Assembly (NCBI GenBank): GCA_009995595.1
Contig: JAACPE010000001.1
Coordinates: 310,001-374,000, forward strand
Reading direction: 5' to 3'
Length of the DNA stretch: 64,000 nt
Source: Alphaproteobacteria bacterium
Lineage (GTDB): Bacteria > Pseudomonadota > Alphaproteobacteria > Micavibrionales > Micavibrionaceae
A model generated the notes under the pieces. The model was not told the DNA's origin and made no database searches. It saw only the letters and a program-made list of their open reading frames with translations. How positions within the stretch are numbered: the first letter of the stretch is position 1; each line of letters starts with the position of its first letter. The position numbers were made by a program, and so were the translations under genes. Shown one piece after another: positions 17,989 to 27,236 of this stretch.

Positions 17989-19554
17989 ATGGTTAGTAAC
18001 GCTGGAAATATATTAACGCCAGCACTAAACAAACAGCTGGTTGCCTTGCAGAAAACTGCGAGAGGCATCGACACATCCCAATTGCAACTGGCAACTGGCA
18101 AGCGTGTTAATGATATTACAGATAACGCACAAAGCTTTTTTGCCTCCTTTTCATTAACATCACAGGCAAGTGATTTTAATCGTCTTCTTGACGGCATATC
18201 TCAGAGTATCCGTACTATTCAGCAAGCTGAAAATGGATTGCGCGCTCTCGATCAACTTGTCCGCCGTGCGGATGTAGAGGCGCAGTCCGCGCTCAGTGAT
18301 ATTACAAAGCTCTCTGACATACGCGGGTCAGTGCGTGATCTCATTTTGGCCGATAACCCTGATATGTACTTACAATTAAATGACACAAGCGGCACGACCG
18401 CCATAAACTCAGGAACAGTCGGTAATCCCTTGCGCGGCACCTATACAGGCGGCGTATCCCTAGATGCGGGCAGTTTATATTTTAGTGATAGCGCAACCTC
18501 GGCGTTTTTTGATGGTGTGAATGATCGCGTCCTACTTCGAAATCGACCAGAGCTTAATACCCGCGGATCAGGCTATCCCGAAAAAACAATAGAGCTTTTC
18601 TTTAACGCTGAAGATGTAAATAATGGCCGCCAAGTCCTTTATGAACAAGGTGGCACAAGTAATGCTATATCTATCTACCTTGATAATGGCAGAGTTTATA
18701 CAACGGTACGTGATGCTGGTGATTTTGGTCCCTTTGATATTAGCGCCAGTGTCGAGTCAGGTAAAAGCTATCATGTTGCTCTGACACTCGATTTTCCAAA
18801 TAGAACATTTACGGGTTATTTAAACGGTGAAGTTATTGGAACGGGTGAGGTGACACGGGCGCTCTCCGCACATAGTGGAGCCGGTGCCATCGGGCGCAAT
18901 GAAGGCGGTACTGTTTTTCACGACGGCCCAAATGGCGGTAATGGTGAATATTTCCGTGGCCGAATTTCTGACGTCGCCAGTTATAATGACGTCCTAAGCC
19001 AAGAGCAATTACAAGCCCGCGTAGACGCATCTTTAATAAAAGAAACGCGCGCCGCGCAGGAAGCCGTTCAAAAATTATTAGAGCCGATCAATCCACTTTT
19101 AGAAGATGCGAACTTTCGCGGCGTCAATCTCTTATCGGGTGATAATCTGCGCACAGATTTTAGTATTGATGGGCAATCAAATCTTATTTCAAAAGGGCGC
19201 AATTTTTCATTAGAAGCCGCGGGGATAGGGAGTCTCTATTTTTCAAAACCAAGCAGCTTTAAAGGTAATGTGAACAGCATTTCTAAATTTGCGAGAGACA
19301 TTCGCGATTACAACAGCTCGCTCGCCTCTGATCTCAATATTATCAAAACACGGCAAAATTTTACGGAAAAAACCATTAACACGCTCAAATCAGGCAGTAA
19401 TGACTTAACCCTTGCCGATCAAAATGAGGTCGGGGCAGAGCTGCTCTCGCTTCAACTACGCCAAGAAATTCAGGTTAACACACTTTCTTTTGCCGCAACC
19501 CAACAACAAAGCCTAGCTGATCTGCTATTTTCTGCACCGGGGGGCACCGCCTAA
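17989..19554 (+). CDS. flagellin with inserted LamG/concanavalin-like domain (paralogue 2)
   Basis: The 521-residue protein is a tandem duplicate of the preceding flagellin with the same architecture. The N-terminal flagellin helices (QLQLATGKRVNDITDNAQSF) cover roughly residues 1-120. A LamG-like insert runs from about 122 to 350 (LADNPDMYLQLNDTSG, FFDGVNDRVLL, TIELFFNAEDV, RTFTGYLNGEVIGT, FRGRISDVASYNDVLS). The C-terminal flagellin helices end in QVNTLSFAATQQQSLADLLFS plus a short extra tail. The two lectin domains differ at many loop positions while the strands are preserved, which would allow different ligands. No flaF, flbT or other flagellar gene lies in the window. Confidence 0.88.
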   Translation: MVSNAGNILTPALNKQLVALQKTARGIDTSQLQLATGKRVNDITDNAQSFFASFSLTSQASDFNRLLDGISQSIRTIQQAENGLRALDQLVRRADVEAQSALSDITKLSDIRGSVRDLILADNPDMYLQLNDTSGTTAINSGTVGNPLRGTYTGGVSLDAGSLYFSDSATSAFFDGVNDRVLLRNRPELNTRGSGYPEKTIELFFNAEDVNNGRQVLYEQGGTSNAISIYLDNGRVYTTVRDAGDFGPFDISASVESGKSYHVALTLDFPNRTFTGYLNGEVIGTGEVTRALSAHSGAGAIGRNEGGTVFHDGPNGGNGEYFRGRISDVASYNDVLSQEQLQARVDASLIKETRAAQEAVQKLLEPINPLLEDANFRGVNLLSGDNLRTDFSIDGQSNLISKGRNFSLEAAGIGSLYFSKPSSFKGNVNSISKFARDIRDYNSSLASDLNIIKTRQNFTEKTINTLKSGSNDLTLADQNEVGAELLSLQLRQEIQVNTLSFAATQQQSLADLLFSAPGGTA

Positions 19555-19599
19555 AGGTCAATAAATACCTCTTTTAAGCCCCAGATAAATAGCCTATAA

Positions 19600-19628
19600 G
19601 AAGCCATTCAACATTTGAAAGGCTTTTT
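19600..19628 (+). terminator. hairpin with T-tract between flagellin 2 and algF
   Basis: AAGCC at 19601-19605 pairs with GGCTT at 19621-19625, with TTCA/TGAA extending the stem, and a run of T follows to 19628. It looks like an intrinsic terminator for the flagellin transcript, but it ends only three bases before the algF ATG. The only Shine-Dalgarno candidate for algF (GAAAGG, 19617-19622) lies in its 3' arm, so it might also gate algF translation. Confidence 0.5.
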
Positions 19629-19631
19629 GCT

Positions 19632-20264
19632 ATGACTTTTTCAGCGCGTTTATTGATCGTTTTGTTCTCTGTCTTCCTTATTGCGTGTAATGAAGAAACA
19701 CAAGCGGGCGCAGATGAAGGTCTTTATGCCCCTAAAGCCCCTGCAAATGCCGCTTTTATCCGTTTTGTGAACGTGAGCGACGCTGCTGTAACCGCTAAGG
19801 CTGGCGGTAAGGATTATGGCACAGTCGCGCCTCTTTCTGCCTCAAGCTATTACTTCTTCACAAAAGATAGCGCAGATATTACGGCGGCTGATAAAAAAGT
19901 AACGCAGGCGCTGAAAGCAGGTCAATATTACACCGCTATTCTTGGAGATGATCTAAAAATTATCGAAGATACAGCCAATATAAACCCTGCCAAGGCGACT
20001 TTGGCTCTATACAATTATTCAGATTCCATTATCACGCTGAAGGCCAAAGAGAACACAGCGACAATTTTCAACGAAGTAGCCTCAGGTGATCACACCGCCC
20101 GTGAAATTAATCCAGTTAAAGTTGATCTAACGCTCAATATTACCGGTAATGACACGCCAATGCCAATTGCCCCTATTATTATGGAACGTGAAAATCACTA
20201 CGGCCTTGTTTATAATGGCGAACAAGCCTTCGTTATCACGGCGATTGTTGATACCACAAAATAA
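19632..20264 (+). CDS. algF: alginate O-acetylation protein AlgF (predicted lipoprotein)
   Basis: AlgF works with AlgI, AlgJ and AlgX in periplasmic O-acetylation of alginate. The 210-residue protein has the family's typical length and its opening motif after the signal, GLYAPKAPANAAFIRFVN. The N-terminus is a lipoprotein signal with lipobox LIAC (Cys19), unlike the soluble periplasmic AlgF of Pseudomonas. The body is predicted beta-rich with repeated ALYNYSDSIITLKA-like strands. algI follows with no gap at all, which strongly supports co-translation and the assignment. Confidence 0.85.
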   Translation: MTFSARLLIVLFSVFLIACNEETQAGADEGLYAPKAPANAAFIRFVNVSDAAVTAKAGGKDYGTVAPLSASSYYFFTKDSADITAADKKVTQALKAGQYYTAILGDDLKIIEDTANINPAKATLALYNYSDSIITLKAKENTATIFNEVASGDHTAREINPVKVDLTLNITGNDTPMPIAPIIMERENHYGLVYNGEQAFVITAIVDTTK

Positions 20265-21680
20265 ATGGTATTTTCGTCAAACATCTTTCTGTTTGCGTTT
20301 TTACCACTTTTTTTAAGTGTTTATTATCTAACTCCAAACCAATACCGTTCTTTGCCGATTTTAATTGGCAGTTACATTTTCTATGCGTGGTGGCGGGTTG
20401 ATTTCTTGGCGCTATTCTTTGGGGTGACGTTATGGAACTATTTGATTTATAAGCGTATTATCGCCCCTAATACGAACGGCGCACGCTGGATGAAAATAGG
20501 GGTGGTGGGAAACCTTGCTGCCCTTGGATTTTTCAAATACTTCAATTTTGGCGTTGATAGCTTTAATCTGCTTCTGAGTGAAATAGGCTTTAGCCCAATT
20601 AGCGCCATGCAGGTGATTTTGCCGATTGGAATTTCCTTTTATATCTTTCAGGCGATTAGCTTTCTTATAGATGTGCACCGCAAAGACGCGCCGCATCCCA
20701 AGAATTTTTGGGATTTTGCGGCCTTTATCTCCCTTTTTCCGCAGCTCATCGCAGGGCCAATTTTGCGCTACAAAGACGTGGCAGAGCAGTTTCAAGAGCG
20801 CACGCACACTTTCGATAAATTCTCCGAAGGCGCTTACCGCTTCATGCTCGGCTTTGCGCAAAAGGTCTTGATCGCCGATAGCGTCGCGCCACTTGTCGAT
20901 CAAACCTTTGCCCTCGAAAACCCTACATTCCTTGAAAGCTGGATTGGCGCGCTTGCTTATACCATTCAGCTCTATTTTGATTTTATGGGCTATTCGTCGA
21001 TGGCAATCGGTATTGGCCTAATGATGGGTTTTCGTTTTATTGAAAACTTTAATCACCCTTATATCAGCCGCTCGATTACAGAATTCTGGCGCCGCTGGCA
21101 TATTAGCCTTTCAAGCTGGCTCAAAGACTACCTCTATATCCCCCTTGGCGGAAACCGCAAAGGGCCGTTACGAACTTACATTAATCTATTTCTCACCATG
21201 CTCCTAGGCGGCGCGTGGCATGGGGCGAACTGGACATTTGTGATCTGGGGCGCATGGCACGGCAGCTTGCTCGCGCTGGAACGCCGCATGGGATTTAAGG
21301 ACGTGAACTGGCCAAAAATTATGATGGCGCCGACACTTCTCGCCGTTATTTTGGGGTGGGTTATGTTCCGCGCCGATACGGTGGGGCAGGCCTTTGGCTT
21401 TTATGAGGGGATGATCGGCCTTAACGGCTTTGCCATTAGTGACGCCATGATCTGGCAGTTAAAATATCAGCACTTGGTGTTTTTGGTGCTGGGGTGGTTT
21501 ATTGTCTTCATTCATCCTAAATTCTTTGAATACCGCCAAGCCATTGAGGGCAGCGCCGCATGGCAAACAATCGGCCATCATAAACCCATTATCGCCTGCA
21601 GCGTTATCGGCCTATTTATTTTAGCGGTAACAAAACTCGCCGCAGCAAGCTACTCACCGTTTTTATATTTCCAGTTTTAG
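20265..21680 (+). CDS. algI: alginate O-acetyltransferase membrane protein AlgI (MBOAT)
   Basis: AlgI is the MBOAT-family membrane protein that passes acetyl groups across the inner membrane to the alginate acetylation complex. The 471-residue protein has about ten hydrophobic segments, the EFWRRWHISLSSWLKDYLYIPLGG signature region, and the catalytic-type histidine His319 in GGAWHGANW, close to His322 of the Pseudomonas enzyme. A second WHG follows at His332. Its ATG directly follows the algF stop. The alternative, a PatA/WssH-type MBOAT for another polymer, is made unlikely by the surrounding alg genes. Confidence 0.93.
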   Translation: MVFSSNIFLFAFLPLFLSVYYLTPNQYRSLPILIGSYIFYAWWRVDFLALFFGVTLWNYLIYKRIIAPNTNGARWMKIGVVGNLAALGFFKYFNFGVDSFNLLLSEIGFSPISAMQVILPIGISFYIFQAISFLIDVHRKDAPHPKNFWDFAAFISLFPQLIAGPILRYKDVAEQFQERTHTFDKFSEGAYRFMLGFAQKVLIADSVAPLVDQTFALENPTFLESWIGALAYTIQLYFDFMGYSSMAIGIGLMMGFRFIENFNHPYISRSITEFWRRWHISLSSWLKDYLYIPLGGNRKGPLRTYINLFLTMLLGGAWHGANWTFVIWGAWHGSLLALERRMGFKDVNWPKIMMAPTLLAVILGWVMFRADTVGQAFGFYEGMIGLNGFAISDAMIWQLKYQHLVFLVLGWFIVFIHPKFFEYRQAIEGSAAWQTIGHHKPIIACSVIGLFILAVTKLAAASYSPFLYFQF

Positions 21681-21848
21681 TGTGAATTAAAAACTTGATT
21701 TTGGACCAGAGGGTATGATTTTTATTAAGCCATTTACGTGCTTTATGAAGTCAGCAAATGAATTATAGACAGCACGTTAAAGCGAATTCGTGAATTGGAC
21801 CTTCTTTTATTATGTCAACAATATTCAAAGTTTATCATTTAATATCAA

Positions 21849-23417
21849 CTAGATAGGAAGTTTTAAAACCCCTGATATCAGCCCAATTAAGCTCACAAAA
21901 ACCACTAAAGCAAAGCTATGAAGCAGGAGAGAAGACATGTTTAACATGCGTTGCTCCATCGCCGTCCCTTTGCCAGAGAGCTTGGTTTTTTGACGCGTCC
22001 AGCTTTGTTTGTCCAATCGGAAGAAAACATAAGTTTTAATCAGTGAGCCATAAATCTGGTTGTAATAGAGCAAAAACGGATAGCTCCAATGAATTTCGTT
22101 TCGTGCACCAAGAAGCATGATCGACATCACCCAACGCGTAAAACCAATCCACACCAGATAAATCGCCAAAAAAGCGATTGAATATTTAATGCATAAAAAT
22201 GTGACAAATACAGGGCCAGAGAGCGCCGTCCACATCGACATACGCTGATCGAGTAAGCACCACCATGTAAAGAACCCTGTCGTGTGCGGGGGGATATCAA
22301 GCGCACGCTCATTCGTACGAAGCATGTTCCCAAACCAACGGCGCATCAGCACAGTAGAGGCTTTCAGGAAGTTTTTATGCGGTGGGTGTTCAACAGTATA
22401 AATCTGCACATCAGGCACATAAAGCATAGACCAGCCATTTTTCAAAACCCAATACCAGCTTGATTTATCATCACCTGTTAAAAACCGCAGGCGGCCAAAA
22501 CGCCAATGCTCCAGATAATCATCTTCAACCTGTTTAATAAAATCAGGATCAGTAATAATTGACCCTCTAAACATTGACATGCGGCCCGTCAGCGTCAAAA
22601 CGCGCTTTGACAAGCCCATAGAGCTCATGAGCAATTGACGCTGTGCAAAGCGCAGCGAGTGCCACTGGCGAATAATCTTCGAGCCTTTGACTTCACATTC
22701 TTCATCGGTCGTGAGCGCGCCAATGTCTGGCATCATTTTAAAAAAGGTCGCTGTCTTTGACACAAGGCCATCTTCAAGCACAGAGTCGCCATCAACAACG
22801 GCAACCACGGCGTCACTGGGCGGCATATCGCGCGATATGGCACGAAATCCCTGGGCCAAACCATCACGCTTACCTGTGCCGGGTATACGCACAATCTTTA
22901 ATTGCACGCGCTCTGGCGGATTGTATTGTTTGAAAAGGGTTTTCACCATCTTCTCATCGGCGGCTTCAACGATGGATGGCACAATAGTACAATCCACGCC
23001 GCACCGAATGGCTTCTTCGATCACAGATTTAAAAACGGCGAGGGAGGTATCTGTTTCAATTCGAAAGCTGGTCACAAGGAGGTAAACTTTAGACGGCATC
23101 AACTCTTTCGCATAAGCACGCTCTAATTTACGGTGTTTAGGAAAGACCACATTCTTATAAAGAAGCGCACGAATAAAATGCGTCATCCCCCAGCTATAGC
23201 GCCAAATCGCAAGTGCACCCACAATAAAGATAAACTGCTTTGACCCACTATCCAGTGCCTGCGCGGGCAACATCATGGCGGCAGCAATAAGGCAAAGTGT
23301 ATAGATCAAAAAACCCCAAAGCCCCTTCGGGAAAAAGGTTTTTACCTCATCATCGCGGTTAAACGATCCTTTGCCGACTTGCACCGTTTCAGCTAATTCC
23401 TTACCAGCAGATTCCAT
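21849..23417 (-). CDS. alg8: alginate synthase glycosyltransferase Alg8
   Basis: Alg8 is the inner-membrane GT2 enzyme that polymerises GDP-mannuronic acid into polymannuronate and needs Alg44 with c-di-GMP. The 522-residue protein has two N-terminal membrane segments, the GT2 core with VVAVVDGDSVLEDG, TGDDKSSWYW and the MRRWFGNMLR motif (QxxRW class), then C-terminal membrane segments. The ATG at 23417 is chosen: GAGAAGGAT precedes it and the protein then starts MESAGKEL. The frame stays open upstream into algD but has no ribosome site there. It overlaps the algD stop by 17 bp. Confidence 0.93.
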   Translation of the reverse strand: MESAGKELAETVQVGKGSFNRDDEVKTFFPKGLWGFLIYTLCLIAAAMMLPAQALDSGSKQFIFIVGALAIWRYSWGMTHFIRALLYKNVVFPKHRKLERAYAKELMPSKVYLLVTSFRIETDTSLAVFKSVIEEAIRCGVDCTIVPSIVEAADEKMVKTLFKQYNPPERVQLKIVRIPGTGKRDGLAQGFRAISRDMPPSDAVVAVVDGDSVLEDGLVSKTATFFKMMPDIGALTTDEECEVKGSKIIRQWHSLRFAQRQLLMSSMGLSKRVLTLTGRMSMFRGSIITDPDFIKQVEDDYLEHWRFGRLRFLTGDDKSSWYWVLKNGWSMLYVPDVQIYTVEHPPHKNFLKASTVLMRRWFGNMLRTNERALDIPPHTTGFFTWWCLLDQRMSMWTALSGPVFVTFLCIKYSIAFLAIYLVWIGFTRWVMSIMLLGARNEIHWSYPFLLYYNQIYGSLIKTYVFFRLDKQSWTRQKTKLSGKGTAMEQRMLNMSSLLLHSFALVVFVSLIGLISGVLKLPI

Positions 23418-24720
23418 GATATCCTTCTCTGCTCTCAATTGCGGGGTCAATCCGCACCAAATCAAGAACAGGTATTTTTGTATCATCAATAGATTGAATA
23501 ATCTTTGAGAACTGCTCCCCATTATTACCAATCACATAAATCTCTGATTTTTCTTTAAGCTGCTCTGGCGTTTCCACAAGATTTTTTGAGATATGTGTAA
23601 TTACATTATTAATATAATTTTGGTTTGCACATTCTACTCGGCTCGCATGGAAGACGTTCGGGTCATAAACGGAAAGGGTAAACCCTGCATCAAGAAGCTG
23701 GTTTGCTAATGTCACAAGCGGGCTTTCACGCAAATCATCTGTGCCGGATTTAAAACTCAAACCCATCATCCCAACATGCTTTTTGCCTGACGCTTTGATT
23801 TTCTCAAATGCACGTGTCACTTGGTTTTCATTGGCTTCGAGCAAAGCATCAAAAATAGGTGTTTTTAAACCAGTCGATTTGCCCTTTGCACGAATAGCAC
23901 GCACATCTTTAGGAAGGCATGAGCCACCAAACGCAAACCCCGGCTTCATATAGGCGGTTGAGATGTTGAGTTTTGTATCCATGCAGAAAATATCCATGAC
24001 TTTGTGTGAGTCTACGCCGCAGTCACTCAGGATGTTACCGATTTCATTGGCAAAGCCAACTTTCATCGCATGCCACGCGTTATCGGCGTATTTCACGCCT
24101 TCGGCGACATTAATATCTGTTTTAATGCGCGGTGCTTCGATCCCTTCATAAAGACCCATAATCATATCGGCGCTTTTTTCATCAATACCGCCAACCACAA
24201 TTTTAGGCGGGTTGTAATAATCATAAATTGCAGTGCTTTCTCGAAGGAATTCTGGGTTATTTCCAAAACCAAAGTCTTTCCCCGCTTTTTTTCCAGAGGC
24301 TTTTTCTAAAATAGGCAGGCATAAATCCATCGCTGTTCCCGGAACCATGGTAGAGCGTAAAACAACCGTGTGGTATGCGTCTTTTGTTTTGATTACTTCG
24401 CCCATTTCCTGGCAGACATCCTCGATATAAGCCAGATCAAGTGATCCATCTTCGCGGGAGGGTGTGCCCACACAAATAAGAGAGATATCAGATTGAGCAA
24501 CGGCTTCTTTAATATCAAGCGTTGCCGTTAACATCCCAGAATCCGTATATTTCTTAATCAACGTATCAAGGTCTTTTTCAATAATCGGTGAACGGCCATC
24601 GTTGAGGCACTGCACTTTAACAGGGTCCTTATCAACGGCGATCACTGTATGTCCTGTGTCACAAAGACAAGCAGATGTTACGGCGCCAACATATCCAATA
24701 CCAAATACGCTAATTTTCAT
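23401..24720 (-). CDS. algD: GDP-mannose 6-dehydrogenase
   Basis: AlgD oxidises GDP-mannose twice with NAD to GDP-mannuronic acid, the committed precursor of alginate. The 439-residue protein begins with the Rossmann motif MKISVFGIGYVGAV and has GFAFGGSCLPKDVRA with the catalytic cysteine at residue 268, the same number as in the Pseudomonas enzyme. The C-terminus KIPVLDLVRID is also typical of the GDP-mannose enzyme. It is the first gene of a two-gene unit with alg8 and is divergent from algJ. Confidence 0.95.
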   Translation of the reverse strand: MKISVFGIGYVGAVTSACLCDTGHTVIAVDKDPVKVQCLNDGRSPIIEKDLDTLIKKYTDSGMLTATLDIKEAVAQSDISLICVGTPSREDGSLDLAYIEDVCQEMGEVIKTKDAYHTVVLRSTMVPGTAMDLCLPILEKASGKKAGKDFGFGNNPEFLRESTAIYDYYNPPKIVVGGIDEKSADMIMGLYEGIEAPRIKTDINVAEGVKYADNAWHAMKVGFANEIGNILSDCGVDSHKVMDIFCMDTKLNISTAYMKPGFAFGGSCLPKDVRAIRAKGKSTGLKTPIFDALLEANENQVTRAFEKIKASGKKHVGMMGLSFKSGTDDLRESPLVTLANQLLDAGFTLSVYDPNVFHASRVECANQNYINNVITHISKNLVETPEQLKEKSEIYVIGNNGEQFSKIIQSIDDTKIPVLDLVRIDPAIESREGYHGICW

Positions 24721-24857
24721 GGGTTTACTCTTTCAATAAATTTAATGATGTAGTGATGCCCCTTATTGATCATAATTGCGTCTTAAAAGCAACGAAAACC
24801 ATTGTTTTAATTACAAAAAAATGATTAATAACGTCATGCAAAGGCATTGATAAAAAC
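24721..24857 (+). promoter_or_regulatory. divergent control region between algD and algJ
   Basis: This AT-rich 137-bp space separates the algD-alg8 unit (minus) from the algJ-algX unit (plus), so both promoters must lie here or nearby. I see no convincing sigma-54 or AlgU-type promoter and no clear operator palindrome. The entry marks the site, not an identified element. Confidence 0.3.
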
Positions 24858-25919
24858 ATGATTAAAAAACAGAATATATCTGGCGTAATGATGCTTATTT
24901 TCAGCATAATATTTGCTATAGGTGCTGTTTTTTCTATTTTTGCAACATCAGGCAGCGTACCTAAACCCACCTTAAACGAATTTCTCAAAGGCAAATGGAC
25001 AAGCACCTATGAGAAAAAGTTTGATGAAGCGCTCTTTCATTACAGGCAAAGCTTAGATTTCTGGAACGTCGCCAATTTCAAAATGTTTAAAGAGGGTAAA
25101 GACGGCGTCATAATCGGTAAAGATGGCTGGCTTTTCACAACTGAAGAATTTGATCGCCCCAAGGGTTTTAACGATAATATAAACGCTAATATTGATTTTA
25201 TTACCCAAACTTATAAAACTCTCTCTGGGCATAATATTGAGCTCTTTGTCATCCCAATTCCCTCAAAAGCAAGGCTTTTAAGAGAGAAGCTTGAGCGCCA
25301 AAAACTCCCTGCTTATAGAAAATCTATCTACGCTGATTTTATATCCTTTTTGAACGCCCAGAATATCCGCCATCTCGATTTGGCTTTCTATATTCAAGAC
25401 CCTGAACGCTTTTTTCTTAAAACAGACACACATTGGACAGCAGCGGGGGCTGAGCTTACGGCTAAAAACACGGCGCAGCGTTTATTAGATCTCAAGCTTA
25501 TTGATAAAAAAGGCGATACATTTGAAACAACACTATCCGATCCAAAAACCCATGAAGGGGATTTAATGCGTTATACGGTAAACGGCGAGGCTGCAGCCCG
25601 TGTTGGCCTTAATCCTGATACAATACAAATTCCACAAACAATTAGTACAACATTGAATGATGACTTGTTTTCTGACGCGCAACTTGATATTGCCTTGGTC
25701 GGAACAAGTTACAGCGCAAACAAAGAATGGAATTTCAACGGATTCCTTAAGCAATATTTGGGCGCAGATGTCCTCAATATGGCCGATGAAGGCTTGGGCC
25801 CTTTTGAAACCATGCAAAATTATCTACTAAGTAACACTTATAAAAACACACCCCCGAAATTGGTCATCTGGGAAATCCCAGAACGCTTTTTACCAGTTCA
25901 TTATGATTTAAATATCTAA
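24858..25919 (+). CDS. algJ: alginate O-acetyltransferase AlgJ (SGNH-like)
   Basis: AlgJ is a membrane-anchored periplasmic SGNH-like esterase that handles acetyl groups delivered by AlgI. The 353-residue protein has an N-terminal membrane anchor (residues about 10-32), the DTHW motif with Asp190 and His192, and GTSYS with Ser284. As I recall, the Pseudomonas AlgJ triad is Asp190, His192 and Ser288, so the agreement is close. It lacks the C-terminal carbohydrate-binding module, which separates it from the algX product encoded next. The gap to algX is 9 bp with an AAGGAAA ribosome site. Confidence 0.88.
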   Translation: MIKKQNISGVMMLIFSIIFAIGAVFSIFATSGSVPKPTLNEFLKGKWTSTYEKKFDEALFHYRQSLDFWNVANFKMFKEGKDGVIIGKDGWLFTTEEFDRPKGFNDNINANIDFITQTYKTLSGHNIELFVIPIPSKARLLREKLERQKLPAYRKSIYADFISFLNAQNIRHLDLAFYIQDPERFFLKTDTHWTAAGAELTAKNTAQRLLDLKLIDKKGDTFETTLSDPKTHEGDLMRYTVNGEAAARVGLNPDTIQIPQTISTTLNDDLFSDAQLDIALVGTSYSANKEWNFNGFLKQYLGADVLNMADEGLGPFETMQNYLLSNTYKNTPPKLVIWEIPERFLPVHYDLNI

Positions 25920-25928
25920 AGGAAAATC

Positions 25929-27230
25929 ATGCTTAAAAAACTACCCTTACTCACCGCTTTATTTTTGGTGTCTTTGCCCCTTAATGCAATGGCAGCAACT
26001 ATTGGCTGCCCTGCATTGGAGGACCCCAAAAACTATAAAGGCAACTCCGATTTTAAAAAAATTATTATGGGTCAAGAGGATTGGGTTTTTAGAACGAAGA
26101 TTGATTTTTCTGATGACTTTGATTTAAACAGCGCAGGGCGCGAACGCTTTAAACGGTTTAATGATGCGCTGGCAAAACATGATATTGAGCTTGTTCTGGC
26201 TCTGGTGCCGACACGTGGCATGATGCATCATGATAAAATTAACTATCCCGAATTTGATTTTGAAAAAGCCAAGGCATCATATCTTGAACTTGCTCAACAA
26301 ATCGAAGATCAAGGTATTGATGTTGCAACGGCGTTTGATGTGCCCCGCGATGGGGATGGATATTTTTACAAACGCGATCACCACTGGAAATCTGAAGGTG
26401 CAAAGCACATGGCAAAAGCCGTAGCTCAGAAAATCAGAGCGATGCCTTTCTACGACGGTTTGGCTAAAACATCTTTTAAAACAGAACCAAACGGCGAGCA
26501 TAAGCAAAAAGGCACTTTTGAGGAGTTCATCGAAAAGCAATGCGGTCAGGATATCCCTGATGAGACGGTGACCCAATATAAAACATATGCCGAGTCTTCT
26601 GATGATCTATTTGGCGATACAAAGCCCGCCGAAATTATTTTGATTGGCACAAGCAATAGTGTGCAAGTAACGGCCAATGCGAACTTTGATGGTTATTTAC
26701 GCGAGTTCATTGGCGCAGATGTTGAAAACCGCGCAATCTCTGGTGGCGGTATTGATTCATCACTCTTTAAATGGCTTATGGCCCCTGAATTTAAAGCCAA
26801 TAAACCCAAAGTTTTGATTTGGGAAATCCCAGTCTATCAGGATTTAGATAGTGGATCATTCTACCGTCAGGCCATCCCAACGGCTTATGGATCTTGTAAA
26901 GGTAACGATGTTCTCTCCGATACAATCACGGCGGGTAAACAAAATGACTTGTTCAAGGCCGCCTTCAGCAATGATGTATCTGGTGTTAATCACTATGTAG
27001 AGTTATTTTTCAATGATTGGACAGAACGTAAATTGCGTTTTAATGTCGAATATAAAGACGGACAGAAAGATTCTCTTAGTATACGCCGTGTCAAAAAATA
27101 CGCCCCTGACGGTAAATTTTTTATAGAACTTGATCAGGGAATTACAGCGCCGATCAAAAACATATCTCTTTTATTGCCAGAGGAGTATAAGGGAAAAATA
27201 GAAGCACGTTTATGCGCGTTTAATCAATAA
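25929..27230 (+). CDS. algX: alginate O-acetyltransferase AlgX
   Basis: AlgX transfers acetyl to polymannuronate in the periplasm and is part of the secretion complex. The 433-residue protein has a cleavable signal peptide (residues 1-22, ending NAMA), an SGNH domain with the DHHW motif (Asp150, His152) and Ser242 in GTSNS. The C-terminal domain of about 120 residues corresponds to the AlgX carbohydrate-binding module. Four cysteines at positions that match the two AlgX disulphides (near residues 27 and 200, in YGSCKG, and in RLCAFNQ at the C-terminus) support AlgX over AlgJ. Confidence 0.88.
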   Translation: MLKKLPLLTALFLVSLPLNAMAATIGCPALEDPKNYKGNSDFKKIIMGQEDWVFRTKIDFSDDFDLNSAGRERFKRFNDALAKHDIELVLALVPTRGMMHHDKINYPEFDFEKAKASYLELAQQIEDQGIDVATAFDVPRDGDGYFYKRDHHWKSEGAKHMAKAVAQKIRAMPFYDGLAKTSFKTEPNGEHKQKGTFEEFIEKQCGQDIPDETVTQYKTYAESSDDLFGDTKPAEIILIGTSNSVQVTANANFDGYLREFIGADVENRAISGGGIDSSLFKWLMAPEFKANKPKVLIWEIPVYQDLDSGSFYRQAIPTAYGSCKGNDVLSDTITAGKQNDLFKAAFSNDVSGVNHYVELFFNDWTERKLRFNVEYKDGQKDSLSIRRVKKYAPDGKFFIELDQGITAPIKNISLLLPEEYKGKIEARLCAFNQ

Positions 27231-27236
27231 AACGGA

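Noticed and set aside
20430-20903. 157-residue open frame on the minus strand inside algI
   Set aside because: It is entirely antisense to a well-conserved MBOAT gene, has no ribosome site and no domain character.
24721-24857. AlgU/sigma-22-type promoter for algD
   Set aside because: No GAACTT-N16-TCTGA-like sequence was seen in the divergent region.
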